Assembly: GCF_000818195.1 (NCBI RefSeq)
Contig: NZ_JTHL01000001.1
Location: forward strand, 4,154,404-4,215,742
Length of the DNA: 61,339 bases
Direction of reading: 5' to 3'
Origin: Streptomyces sp. 150FB
Lineage (GTDB): Bacteria > Actinomycetota > Actinomycetes > Streptomycetales > Streptomycetaceae
The notes below the pieces were generated by a model. The model was not told where the DNA came from, made no database searches, and worked only from the letters and a program-made list of their open reading frames with translations. A program made the position numbers and the translations under genes. Position 1 is the stretch's first letter; each line of letters opens with the position of its first letter. This document shows positions 33,524-42,346 of the stretch, piece by piece.

Positions 33524-35572
33524 TCAGCGAGTCGTGTGGCGGGGCGCGTCCAGCGGGTGCCGGCCCGGGAGTACCGTGGCGGCCTTGTCGAGGCCGCCGA
33601 CCGGCGTCGCCGCGGGAGCGGAGAACGCCGGCGTGAGGGCCGCCGCGTGGACATCGGCTTTCGCCGCCGGGAGTACGCCGCCCGCGACCCAGTGGGTGTC
33701 GACCCAGGAGTTGCCGTTGGCGACCGCGTTGGCCAGCTCGGTCCGCATGTTCACCGAGTACGAGGCGTTCGGCCCGAACATCTGGACGCTCTGCACGCTC
33801 GCCGACTCCTGCGTCAGGTATTCCTTGGCCGACGGCGACAGCAGCGCCTCGGTGGACCACAGAACCGGTCCGTAGGTGGCGTTGCTCGCGTTGCCCACGG
33901 CGGCGTTCTGCCAGGTCCAGGTGTCCTGGACGACGGCCTCGTACGGGGCGGCCCACCAGAAGCGCGCCAGGTCGACGGCGGTCTGGTCGGTCGAACCACC
34001 GTCGATCGCCCAGTACTCCCAGTCCTTGGTCAACGGCATCGTGCCCAGCGCCGTCCTGGCGTTGCGACCGACCGTCACCAGGTTGGTTGTGGCCGGGTCG
34101 AGCGAGTTGAGGAAGTTGGTCACCGAGCTGGTGGGCGTGGTGCCGTGGGTCAGCAGCACCACTCCTCGGCCCTTGTAGCCCAGCGCGCCCGCGGCGGCCG
34201 AGGCCGACATGGGGTCGTGGTAGTCGGTGCCGTCCGCGAGGAAGACCCATTCGGGTGCGCTGGTGATCTGCAGGGCGACCCTCGCCGACACGGCCGTGAG
34301 GTCCGCGCCGCCGAGCCGGAGGACCTTGTAGCCCAGCGCCGTGACGGTGTTCGCCACCGAGTCGTTGATCAGATTGGTGCCGCCGACCAGGTAGACGGTG
34401 CTGCCCTTGGGCAGGCCGCGCTTCAGCTCGGCGGAGGCGGTCGTGTCCAGCGACGTACCCGAGGACATGATGACCGGGCCCTGCTTCTCGGCGGCCAGCG
34501 AGATCGCCGGCGACGAGTAGGTCGACATCGCCTTGTTGACCAGGACCGCCGACCTGGCCGGGATCAGCCCCGGCACGTGCGGCTTGCCCACGGTGTCGAA
34601 CGCCCAGCGCGAGGCGGCCTGATCGATGGTGACCGATCCGCTCGCGTACACCCAGGAGAAGGTGTTCTTGCGCAGCGGCTGCCACGAGGGGTTGGAGCCT
34701 GTCGTGCTGACCGTGCTGACCGAGCCGTCGGACAGCGTGAGCATCTCGACCGTGGTCGAGTCGGCGCCGGCGACGTCGTACGCGATCCTGCCGCCGGCCG
34801 GGTCCCAGGTCGGGTGCAGGTGGTCGGCCGCGTCGGTGGTCACCTGCGTGATGCCGGTGCCGTCGGCCGCCGCGGTGAAGAGCTGACGGTGGCCGTCCAC
34901 CACCCGTACGAAGACCAGCGTGCTGCCGTCGGCCGAGAACACCGGCGACGAGGCGTCGCTGATCGTCTTCGACAGGTTCCCGCTGACCGGGTCGAACGTC
35001 CACACGTCCGGGGCGGCGTCGCTGCCGACCGTGACCCGGTCGAAGGCGACCTGGCCGGTCGGGCTCGTCGTGGGATTGTCGTCGGTGACTCCGGCCGGAT
35101 GCTGAGTACCGGTCAGCAGTGGCACCGGGGCGAAGGCGCCGTCGGAAGGCCCGTAGAAGAGTTCGCCGCCCGAGCCGGAGATGACGTAGGCGCCGTCCAT
35201 CCAGTAGACGGGGCCGGTGAAGCCCGGTCCGGCGGCGCCGCCGTTGGCTCCCGGCAACTGGACCAGCGACGTCGTGCCGGTGGTCCGCCCGGTGACCAAC
35301 TGCTCCGTGGAGCCGGCCACCACGCGGGTACCGTCGGGCGCCCAGCCCGGGGTGATGCCGTTGTCGGCGATGGAGGGTACGGAGGTGAGTCCGGTGCCGT
35401 CCGGCTTGATCGTGAACAGGTGCGAGCCGGAGCCGCCCGACAGACCGATCACTCCGCCCTGGGCGTTGATGGTCGTGGCCCCGGCGCCGGGCATGGTGAC
35501 GGCGAGCGCGCCGGCCGCCAGTGCGGAGACGGATATGAGCGCCGCGAGATTGCGGCGCGAAGTCGACTTCAA
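33524..35572 (-). CDS. Secreted PD40 (TolB-like) and cell-wall-binding repeat 2 protein
   Basis: 682 residues from a TTG at 35572, chosen because GTGGGGGG lies just upstream and the product then opens with a perfect signal peptide (MKSTSRRNLAALISVSALAA, cleaved after AGA ~31). Residues ~35-320 have PD40/TolB-type beta-propeller repeats (GSHLFTIKPDGTGLTSV, TPGWAPDGTRVV, HLHPTWDPAGGRIAY). The C-terminal ~300 carry three cell-wall-binding repeat 2 units (VIMSSGTSLDTTASAELKRG, STVYLVGGTNLIND, TNLVTVGRNARTAL). The protein probably attaches non-covalently to the wall. Its function is unknown; the propeller may bind ligands or proteins. Confidence 0.85.
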   Translation of the reverse strand: MKSTSRRNLAALISVSALAAGALAVTMPGAGATTINAQGGVIGLSGGSGSHLFTIKPDGTGLTSVPSIADNGITPGWAPDGTRVVAGSTEQLVTGRTTGTTSLVQLPGANGGAAGPGFTGPVYWMDGAYVISGSGGELFYGPSDGAFAPVPLLTGTQHPAGVTDDNPTTSPTGQVAFDRVTVGSDAAPDVWTFDPVSGNLSKTISDASSPVFSADGSTLVFVRVVDGHRQLFTAAADGTGITQVTTDAADHLHPTWDPAGGRIAYDVAGADSTTVEMLTLSDGSVSTVSTTGSNPSWQPLRKNTFSWVYASGSVTIDQAASRWAFDTVGKPHVPGLIPARSAVLVNKAMSTYSSPAISLAAEKQGPVIMSSGTSLDTTASAELKRGLPKGSTVYLVGGTNLINDSVANTVTALGYKVLRLGGADLTAVSARVALQITSAPEWVFLADGTDYHDPMSASAAAGALGYKGRGVVLLTHGTTPTSSVTNFLNSLDPATTNLVTVGRNARTALGTMPLTKDWEYWAIDGGSTDQTAVDLARFWWAAPYEAVVQDTWTWQNAAVGNASNATYGPVLWSTEALLSPSAKEYLTQESASVQSVQMFGPNASYSVNMRTELANAVANGNSWVDTHWVAGGVLPAAKADVHAAALTPAFSAPAATPVGGLDKAATVLPGRHPLDAPRHTTR

Positions 35573-35858
35573 GGAAACCCCCCACAGGTTCTGAACTTCT
35601 GTGCCGTCGGGGCTCCGATCCGTAGTAATGCGGAGCGCCTCACTACGGCTGGCAGATCGTATGCACGCAGGGTGGTATCGCCCCCAACAGAGTTGGACCT
35701 CGCGGTGAACTGTCGAAGGCGCGCGATATTCGGCCCGCGGCGGCCGGGCGTTCTGGCCGGGCGTTCGCCGCGCATTGCGACGAATGCGCCGTGCCGTTCG
35801 GGTGACAACCGTTCGCGCCGCCCGTATCCGGCGCCCATCGGGGTTCATACCTGACCCC

Positions 35859-37514
35859 ATGAACTGGAAACCGCCGAGACGAACGGTGCGTGTCGCAGTG
35901 CGAGGAGAGAATTACGGATCCCTTCGGCATCGCGTTGTCGCCGGATGCTGTGCCCTGCTGCTCCTGGCCCTGACGTCGGGCGCGGCAGCCCAGGCCGCCT
36001 CGTGGCCCGACGACGGCGGTTCAAACCGGCTTGACCCGCGCATCACGGAGATCATGCGGAAGCCGGACTACCCCAACGCCCAGTGGGGGCTGCTCCAGCA
36101 GGACCCGGACAGCGGGCGGGTCGTCCACAGCCGGTTCGCCGAGCAGTTCTTCATCCCCGGGTCGGTGGCCAAGCTGTTCGGCACCTCCGGGGCGTGGAAC
36201 ACCCTCGGCGGCGACCACCGCTTCAAGACGCCGGTCTACGCGGTCGGCGAGCGCAGCGGAAGCACACTGGACGGCGATCTCGACCTTGTCGCCCAAGGTG
36301 ACCTCACCATGGGCGGCAGGACCCGTCCCGACGGCACGGTCGACTACACGGACCTCGACCACACGTACGCCAACGACTTCCCCGGCGCCACGCTCACGCC
36401 GCAGAACCCGCTCGCCGGGATCACCCGGATCGCGCAGCAGGTGCGGCGTTCCGGCATCACCCGCGTCGACGGGAACGTGATCGTCGACAACCGGCTCTTC
36501 CAGCCCGAGCCGGTCTTCGTCCCCGTCCCGACCCCCCTGATCATCAACGACAATCTCATCGACCTGCTGACCACCCCTGGCGCCCGCGCCGGCGCACCCG
36601 CGCGACTGGACTGGCGGCCGAAAGTCGCCCCGTACCGCGTCACGTCGACCGTGCGGACGGTCGCGGCGGGTGAGCCGACCGACATCGAGGTGACGACCTC
36701 CGACAACGGCACCCGGATCCGTCTGTCCGGCACCATCGCGGCCGACTCCGAACCGGCTCTGAAGGTGTCGCCCATCGCCGATCCGGCGGCCTTCGGACGT
36801 ACCGCGCTGATCGAGGCGCTGGGGCGGGCCGGGGTGAAGGTGACCGCGAATCCGACCGGTGCCAACCCGGTCGGCCAACTCCCCGGTTCGTACGCGGGCC
36901 GGGCGCGCGTGGCGCTGTACACCTCCCCGCCGTACGCCCAGTACGCCAAGCTCATCTTCAAGGTCAGCCACAACCTGGGCGGCAACCTCGCCATCTGTCT
37001 GATGGCGGTCGCGGCCGGCAGCAAGGACTGCATGGACGGCTTCCCGGTGCTGGCCGACTTCCTGGAACGCGCGGGCGTCGACCGCAAGCAGGTCCAACTC
37101 CTGGACGGCCGTGGCGGAAACCCCGTCGACCGGACCACGCCCAAGGCCGTGGTGCGGTTGCTGACGTACTGGCACCGCACCCCCGAGGCGGAGGTCTTCC
37201 GGAACGCGCTGCCCATCCTCGGCGTCGACGGCCTGCTGGCCGACAACTGCACCAACTGCCCGGCGCGCGGAAAGGTGTTCGCCAAGACCGGCGCCGCCGT
37301 CGGGCTCGACGCACTCAACAATCGCCTGGCCGTCGGCGCCATCACGATCGCCGGCTACCTGGACAGGGGCAACGGCCGCTTCGACGTCTTCTTCGCCGGC
37401 GTGAACGGCGCCTCCACCCCGACAACTGACGTCAACGGTGTGCTCGATATTGGCAACGACCTCGCCATGATCTCCGCGTACTTGCAGGAGGCGGCGGCGC
37501 GGCGAGAAGACTGA
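35859..37514 (+). CDS. dacB: D-alanyl-D-alanine carboxypeptidase / PBP4-type (S13)
   Basis: 551 residues, divergent from the wall-binding protein. Signal peptide: CCALLLLALTSGAAAQAA. All three penicillin-binding motifs are visible: Ser102-x-x-Lys in PGSVAKLF, SHN (KVSHNLGGNL) and KTG (FAKTGAAVG). The insertion DLDLVAQGDLTMGG between the first two is typical of the S13 family. It trims or cleaves peptidoglycan cross-links outside the membrane. The start is uncertain: the ATG at 35859 lacks a good ribosome site, and a start nearer the signal peptide is possible. Confidence 0.9.
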   Translation: MNWKPPRRTVRVAVRGENYGSLRHRVVAGCCALLLLALTSGAAAQAASWPDDGGSNRLDPRITEIMRKPDYPNAQWGLLQQDPDSGRVVHSRFAEQFFIPGSVAKLFGTSGAWNTLGGDHRFKTPVYAVGERSGSTLDGDLDLVAQGDLTMGGRTRPDGTVDYTDLDHTYANDFPGATLTPQNPLAGITRIAQQVRRSGITRVDGNVIVDNRLFQPEPVFVPVPTPLIINDNLIDLLTTPGARAGAPARLDWRPKVAPYRVTSTVRTVAAGEPTDIEVTTSDNGTRIRLSGTIAADSEPALKVSPIADPAAFGRTALIEALGRAGVKVTANPTGANPVGQLPGSYAGRARVALYTSPPYAQYAKLIFKVSHNLGGNLAICLMAVAAGSKDCMDGFPVLADFLERAGVDRKQVQLLDGRGGNPVDRTTPKAVVRLLTYWHRTPEAEVFRNALPILGVDGLLADNCTNCPARGKVFAKTGAAVGLDALNNRLAVGAITIAGYLDRGNGRFDVFFAGVNGASTPTTDVNGVLDIGNDLAMISAYLQEAAARRED

Positions 37515-37515
37515 G

Positions 37516-37548
37516 AGCACGCTGGGAGCACGCTGAAAGCACGCTGCG
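37516..37548. repeat. Three 11-bp tandem repeats after dacB
   Basis: AGCACGCTGNN is repeated three times directly after the dacB stop. The period is the same as at 33470-33502, but the sequence is unrelated. Confidence 0.8.
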
Positions 37549-37636
37549 TCGCGGCCGATCGAGGGGATCCGCACGCTACGAGGCACGCGCGGGTGTAACA
37601 CCCGTAAGGCGGTGGCTCCTCGTCCGGGCGTGCTGG

Positions 37637-38512
37637 TCAGTGGCGGCGGGCTGTGACGATCCAGGCGCGCGAGTCGAAGTACACGCCGCTGCCGGTGTCG
37701 TGGGCGGCGAGGGTGGCGCGTAGCCGTGTGCGTGCCTGCTCGGCCGTCGCGGCGTCGAGGTCGGCGAGCAGGTCCTGGAATTTCAGCAGGCGGAGCACGT
37801 TGTCGAAGGCGGTGGCGCTGTCCGGGCCGTAGTAGACGGGTTCGTGTACGTCGGTGAAGCTGACGTCCGTGAAGCCCGCCGCCGCCAGGATGCCTTCCGT
37901 GATGCTCGGGTCGGCGAGGGAGAACGCGTCCGGGCCGGGGGCGGGGGGTGTGGGTGTGGGTGTCGCTGTGGGTGTGGCTGTTCCGCCGGTGAGACTCCGG
38001 CGGATCGCGGAGGCCCACTCATTGCGGTCGCGGTCCTGCCAGACCAGCAGCACAAGGCGCGCCGTGGGGCGCAGAGCGCGCCCGATGTTGGTGAACGCGG
38101 CGACCGGGTCGGCGAAGAACATCGTTCCGAACCGGCTGATACAGAGGTCGAAATGCGTCGGTGAGAAGCGGTGAACCTGGGCATCCGCCTGTTGGTACGT
38201 GACGTTGGGCGGTCCCTGGTCGTCGCTGAGCCGGCGGGCCCGTTCGAGCATCGGCGCGGAGATGTCGACGCCCAGCGCGCTTCCGGCGACGGCGCCGCGG
38301 GCGGCCTCGCGCGTGGTCTGGCCCGTACCGCAGCCGATGTCGAGCACACGGTCGCGGGAGCCGACGCGGGCGGCGGCGCGGAAGTGCTCGTTGTGCAGCC
38401 GCAACTCCGCGTCGTAGTCGAACAGTTCGGTATCTCTGGCCCCGTCCTCACCTGCGGCCCGCTCGAAGGTCGGCCGCCGCTGGGGTCCCCGCTGGTCGGA
38501 CATCACGGTCAT
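37637..38512 (-). CDS. Class I SAM-dependent methyltransferase
   Basis: 291 residues from ATG 38512 (GAGAGGA upstream). Motif I is VLDIGCGTGQTTREAA, then the acidic ALGVDISAPMLERARRL and the TARLVLLVWQDRDRNEW strand. A Thr-Pro-rich low-complexity run (ATPTATPTPTPPAPGP) is inserted around residues 175-195, with a GTGGGT-type DNA repeat, and looks like a linker expansion in a surface loop. The substrate is unknown. It stands alone between dacB and the tRNA-Gly scar. Confidence 0.88.
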   Translation of the reverse strand: MTVMSDQRGPQRRPTFERAAGEDGARDTELFDYDAELRLHNEHFRAAARVGSRDRVLDIGCGTGQTTREAARGAVAGSALGVDISAPMLERARRLSDDQGPPNVTYQQADAQVHRFSPTHFDLCISRFGTMFFADPVAAFTNIGRALRPTARLVLLVWQDRDRNEWASAIRRSLTGGTATPTATPTPTPPAPGPDAFSLADPSITEGILAAAGFTDVSFTDVHEPVYYGPDSATAFDNVLRLLKFQDLLADLDAATAEQARTRLRATLAAHDTGSGVYFDSRAWIVTARRH

Positions 38513-38692
38513 CAAATCCTCTCGATACCGATTTCAGCATGATCGTTGGTCTTGTGGAAATAACCCTTCGATGCGGTATACCAAGGTCGGAAGACGGTCA
38601 ATCGGACGGGCTCCAGCACAGCTCGCGGGCCCCGGGAATCCCTGGTCGGATCCCTGCTCAGATCCCTACGGTATTCGTGGGCGCCGTTGATG

Positions 38693-38732
38693 CCCGAGCT
38701 CAGAGCGCGAGTTCGATGCTTGTCACCCGCTC
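38693..38732 (+). repeat. Third tRNA-Gly 3' fragment
   Basis: 40 bases from the 3' anticodon stem (CCCGAGCTCAGAGC) through T-arm and acceptor (CACCCGCTC), with three base changes relative to the copy at 6405-6445. The 5' half is absent. The flank ACGACAAACCCCCAGGTCAG after it matches the flank of copy 1 almost exactly, so this copy carries native tRNA-downstream sequence. Confidence 0.7.
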
Positions 38733-38741
38733 AACGACAAA

Positions 38742-38763
38742 CCCCCAGGTCAGTGACTGGGGG
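38742..38763 (+). terminator. Hairpin after the tRNA-Gly fragment
   Basis: CCCCCAG at 38742-38748 pairs with CTGGGGG at 38757-38763 around an 8-base loop. It is the same element as the one after copy 1, here better conserved, and fits a tRNA terminator carried along with the fragment. Confidence 0.6.
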
Positions 38764-38875
38764 TGTAAGTCGCCTGGACCTCTCGGCGCAGCCCGCGCTC
38801 TCCGCGTGCCCTAACTGCCCCAAACGTGGCGGGGGAGGGTGATGGTCATGTGTGTGCCTCGCGCGCGGTACGGCG

Positions 38876-39730
38876 TTACGCGTCGAACTCGCCGCGCCAG
38901 GCGAAGTCGAGGAGGGCCTCGGGCAGGTAGCCGGACTCGACCTCGACCGGGATGCCATTGGCCTTTGCCAGACAGGCGATCGCCAGCGGAGCGAGGGCCA
39001 CGACCCCCTGGATGTTCAGGGCGCGGTCCTCGTCCGCTGTCCAGTACTCCTTGTGCCAGCGGACGGCATCGGCAAAAGCCTCGTTGAAGCCGGCGGCGTC
39101 GTTGCGCAGGTAGCGGTAGAGCATCATGATCGGCGGGTACCGGAGCTTGGTCATGGTCTCCGCGTCGAGGACGCGGGCCTGCTCGGGGGCGCTCAGGTCC
39201 ACGGCGCGCACCAGGTGCGTGCGCAGGTCGTCACGGCGGAGCCAGAAACTCTGGAGGGTCTCCACCCAGGCGTAGGCGTACTCGTCCAGCGTGCCGCCGA
39301 AGTCGCGCAGCAGGGACACCGGGACCCGCGCCAGCATGTCGAGGCGGGCTCCTTCACGACAGATGACAGAGAGGTAGAAGGCATCGAGCCACGCGTCCGC
39401 GTTGAGATAGGTCTGCGGCCCGGTGGTGGCGAGGCGGCGCTCCTCCTGACGGATCTTGCAGGTGACCGCTTCCCCGTCGGGAACGGCGGCGGCGAAGACA
39501 GCCGAATGCACCTGCATGGCCAGCAGCCAGGACTCCCAGGTCTCCAGCATGACCGCGCCGGGGTCGCCGACACAACGGACCAGGGCGACGTTCATCGACT
39601 CCGTGACCGCGCTCGACCTGGAGTTGTGCGAGGTCTCGATCTCCTGCAGCGAATCGGACAGTGACTCCTCCATGACGGGAACTACCGCCGCCATCGCGTC
39701 CTTCGGATAGTCCTGGCGCAGCACGATCAC
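38876..39730 (-). CDS. Imm49 family immunity protein
   Basis: 284 residues from a GTG with GAGGAGAC upstream. The internal pattern AWLDAFYLSVICREGARLDMLARVP and YAYAWVETLQSFW, with the later PPIMMLYRYLRNDAAGFNEA, matches the Imm49 family as I know it, and the length is right. It is all-helical and cytoplasmic. It lies 17 bp downstream of a toxin-tail remnant, as an immunity gene would. The toxin it neutralises is no longer intact in the window. Confidence 0.8.
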   Translation of the reverse strand: MIVLRQDYPKDAMAAVVPVMEESLSDSLQEIETSHNSRSSAVTESMNVALVRCVGDPGAVMLETWESWLLAMQVHSAVFAAAVPDGEAVTCKIRQEERRLATTGPQTYLNADAWLDAFYLSVICREGARLDMLARVPVSLLRDFGGTLDEYAYAWVETLQSFWLRRDDLRTHLVRAVDLSAPEQARVLDAETMTKLRYPPIMMLYRYLRNDAAGFNEAFADAVRWHKEYWTADEDRALNIQGVVALAPLAIACLAKANGIPVEVESGYLPEALLDFAWRGEFDA

Positions 39731-39747
39731 GGACGCTGTCTCCTCTG

Positions 39748-39933
39748 TCAGATCTTGAAGAATTCGAGGACGGCCCCAGCGTATTTAGCGCCGCCGCCCA
39801 AGGCCGACTTGAGCCCCTCGGCAACGTCCGCGTTCGCCCATATCTTGCCCGAGGCATCGGTCACCTGCAGCGCCGGCCGATGCTGCATCTCGGCGATGAT
39901 GGTCCGCAGGTACGGCTCGGTGTCCTGCTTCAT
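39748..39933 (-). pseudogene. Toxin-tail remnant B
   Basis: 61 codons: MKQDTEPYLRTIIAEMQ, then residues ending GGAKYAGAVLEFFKI. It has no ribosome site and begins exactly where the Imm49 coding sequence of the upstream gene breaks off, so it is a recombination product. The ending YAGAVLEFFKI resembles YAGAELKYFKLF of remnant A, suggesting two versions of the same toxin C-terminus. The toxin family is unknown to me. Confidence 0.6.
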
Positions 39934-40417
39934 GGAGGGTGTCGATCCAGGCGTAGAAGAACTCGTCGTAGCGCGAACCGTTCTCGCGAAGCAGAGACAG
40001 CGGCACCCGGCACAGCGCCGTGATCTTGTCCCGTTCCCTGCACACCACGGCCAAGTAGAAGGCGGTGAGCCAGGCGTTCGGGTGCACATACCACTGCGGG
40101 CCGGTGGCCTGGAGTATCCGGTCCTTGTGCGCGATGCGGCACTGCACGTGGTCCTCGGCCGTGGTCGCCGCGGCGAAAACGGCGGTCCCAACCTGCATCG
40201 CGTTCACCCAGGCATCCCAGGTGGGGAAAATCGATCCCCTCGGGTCCATCAGGCAGTGCGCCTTGGCGAGGGTGAGCGTGGTGCCCATGGCATCACCCAG
40301 CCTGGTGGAGCGTTCCTCCAGCCCGTCGATCAGCTCCTGCGCGTTCTCCTGGAGCAAGGCCAGGCCCGCTTCCGCGTTCTCCGCGGGAAAGGAGTGGCGG
40401 AGGATGGCCGAGACCAA
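39785..40417 (-). pseudogene. Truncated Imm49 gene
   Basis: A TTG start with AAGGAGAA upstream opens a frame whose first ~158 residues are clearly Imm49-like (TGPQWYVHPNAWLTAFYLAV, then CRERDKITALCRVPLSLLRE). It parallels TGPQTYLNADAWLDAFYLSV in the intact neighbour. After DEFFYAWIDTL the sequence switches to out-of-frame translation of toxin-tail remnant B. The C-terminal ~110 residues of a normal Imm49 are missing. It is probably non-functional. Confidence 0.75.
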
Positions 40418-40428
40418 CGTGGTTCTCC

Positions 40429-40578
40429 TTAGAAGAGCTTGAAGTACTTGAGCTCGGCCCCTGCGTACCTACCGGTGTTCTCGGTTGCCTGGACGAGAAC
40501 GTAGCGCAAGGTCTCGTTCTCGATGGCCTTCTTGATCTCTGCGGCGTACTTGGCGTCGCCCGGTGATCTGAAGGCGCG
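40429..40578 (-). pseudogene. Toxin-tail remnant A
   Basis: About 49 codons with good coding character (DAKYAAEIKKAIENETLRYV, then LVQATENTGRYAGAELKYFKLF), ending in TAA 12 bp before the truncated Imm49 start. No domain upstream of it in frame is recognisable; the DNA to 40760 includes a run of seven G and loses codon bias. It is read as the last part of a polymorphic toxin whose body is gone. Confidence 0.6.
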
Positions 40579-40807
40579 CTGCTGCGCTCCCCTCCTGGAC
40601 CCGTTGGGCGTCTCCGGCAGAGGCCGGCAGAGGGGGGGGCGTCGACCTCCCCGGCCGGATATCGCGCTCCCCACTCCCCCTGCGGGGAAGCCGGGCCCTG
40701 CGCCCTCTTCCGCGCGGACCGCGTACCCATGACACTGGCGCGGGTCGAGCTCCACCGACCCGTGCTCCGTTCATGGACCTGATGGATCTGCTTGTGAGAG
40801 GACGAAG

Positions 40808-41554
40808 ATGAACTCTTCCCGCTCTTTGGACCGCCGTACCGTTGTACGGGGTGCGCTGGCCGCCGGTGTTGGTGCCGTGCTCGTTCCGACGCTGCTGTCG
40901 GGCGTCGCCCAGGCGTACACCTGGTCGCGCACACTCAGCCAGGGAGCCAGCGGCGCGGACGTGACCGAACTGCAGATCAGGATCGCCGGCTGGGCAGCGG
41001 ACAGCGCGAGCCACAGCCTCGTCGGCATCGACGGGAACTTCGGCCCCGCCACCACCGCTGCGGTACGCCGGTTCCAGGCGGCCTACGGTCTCGGCGCCGA
41101 CGGCGTCGCCGGTCCCGCGACGCATGCGCAGCTCAACGCCCTTGAGCAGTCGGACGGCTCGACGGCGCACTTCGACTTCAGCGAGTTCACCGACCGGGTC
41201 AGCGGTACCTTCGCCGGCGGCAAGCTGAGCACCGCCGCCACCAAGGAGAACGCCCGGCGCGCGATGTACAAGCTCGAAGCCCTGCGCAAGAAGCTGGGCA
41301 ACGTACCCATCACAGTCAACTCCGGCTTCCGCAGCATCGCGCACAACTCGCAGGTAGGCGGCGCCAGCGACAGCATGCACCTCTACGGCACCGCGGCGGA
41401 CCTGGGCGTACCCGGCGTAGCCAACCGGACCGTCTACCAGAAGGCCGAGACCTGCGGCTTCTCCGGCCTGGAGACGTACACCGAGGACCACCAGCACGTC
41501 GACAGCCGGGCCGACCTCGGCCGGGCCTGGTGGTGGCAGGACGGCACGATCTGA
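40808..41554 (+). CDS. Tat-exported PG-binding M15-type peptidase
   Basis: 248 residues. A twin-arginine signal (LDRRTVVRGALAAG, cleavage after VAQA ~38) is followed by a peptidoglycan_binding_1 domain (GADVTELQIRIAGW, NFGPATTAAVRRFQAAYGL) at ~45-110. A C-terminal peptidase M15 domain has VNSGFRSIAHN, the zinc-ligand motif SMHLYGTAADL and the final HQHVDS His. It should trim cell-wall stem peptides outside the cell. It has its own ribosome site and begins after the toxin remnants, as a single-gene unit. Confidence 0.88.
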   Translation: MNSSRSLDRRTVVRGALAAGVGAVLVPTLLSGVAQAYTWSRTLSQGASGADVTELQIRIAGWAADSASHSLVGIDGNFGPATTAAVRRFQAAYGLGADGVAGPATHAQLNALEQSDGSTAHFDFSEFTDRVSGTFAGGKLSTAATKENARRAMYKLEALRKKLGNVPITVNSGFRSIAHNSQVGGASDSMHLYGTAADLGVPGVANRTVYQKAETCGFSGLETYTEDHQHVDSRADLGRAWWWQDGTI

Positions 41555-41755
41555 CGTCCCCGCTCGGTCAGGGGTGCGTCACGGTGGGGCATGAGGGCCT
41601 TCCGATCGTCCGGTGTGGATGTCGCCGATGTCGCCACCCACACCGGACCCGGAAGGCCGGACCCTGAGGGCCCTCACTCGTTCAGGGCCAACCCACAACG
41701 CGATCCGTCGTCAAACTCCTGGACACAGCACCCAGGTCGGTGTCTTCGACCTCTG

Positions 41756-42175
41756 TCAGAGCAGTCCCAGTCGGGTGATCTCCCGTCCTGCCGAGCGGTC
41801 CATCACCATCTGGAGGCCCGCCGCGCGTGTTCGCTCGTACGCGGCCTCGTCTATGACTTCGAGTTGGAACCAGACCGCTTTGGCGCCGAGCGTCACCGCC
41901 TGGTCGGCGATGGCGCCGGCGAGGTCGGAGTTGACGAATACGTTCACCACATCCACCGGGAAGGGGATGTCCGCCAGGGAGGCGTAGCCCTGTTCGCCTC
42001 CCACCGCTTCGGCCTTGGGGTGCACGGGCACCACCTTCTTGCCGATGCGGCGCAGTTTGTCGGCCACGCGGTAGGCGGCCCGTTCGGGGTTGCTGGACAG
42101 GCCGACCACTGCCCAGGTGTCTCCGGTGTTGGTCAGGATATTGCTTGCCGTCGCGTCATCGCCGTAGACCGTCAT
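41756..42175 (-). CDS. CoA-binding protein, YccU family
   Basis: 139 residues with a Rossmann-type CoA_binding domain: TWAVVGLSSNPERAAYRVA (phosphate loop), KKVVPVHPKA, VDVVNVFVNSDLAG and AKAVWFQLEV, then the final MDRSAGREITRL. Similar to the stand-alone CoA-binding domain of acyl-CoA synthetase and succinyl-CoA ligase alpha. Cytoplasmic; role unknown. It lies downstream of the acetate-symporter genes on the same strand, after a 170-bp gap. Confidence 0.9.
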   Translation of the reverse strand: MTVYGDDATASNILTNTGDTWAVVGLSSNPERAAYRVADKLRRIGKKVVPVHPKAEAVGGEQGYASLADIPFPVDVVNVFVNSDLAGAIADQAVTLGAKAVWFQLEVIDEAAYERTRAAGLQMVMDRSAGREITRLGLL

Positions 42176-42346
42176 GCCCGGTTCAACGTCGACGACGGCG
42201 TGGCAGTGCCCAACAGGACGGGTACGTGGGTGCCGCGGTCCCGTGCGGCACCGGTTGTCGGCGGCCGGCTGACGGCTGAGGGCCGCCGGCTGACGGCCGC
42301 TCAGCTTCTCCCGTAGGCGCCCCGGTTCCCCCGCTCCCGCCGTCGC

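Noticed and set aside
37920..37985. Thr-Pro repeat in the methyltransferase as a frameshift
   Set aside because: The frame stays open and the methyltransferase motifs continue on both sides, so it is a low-complexity insertion.
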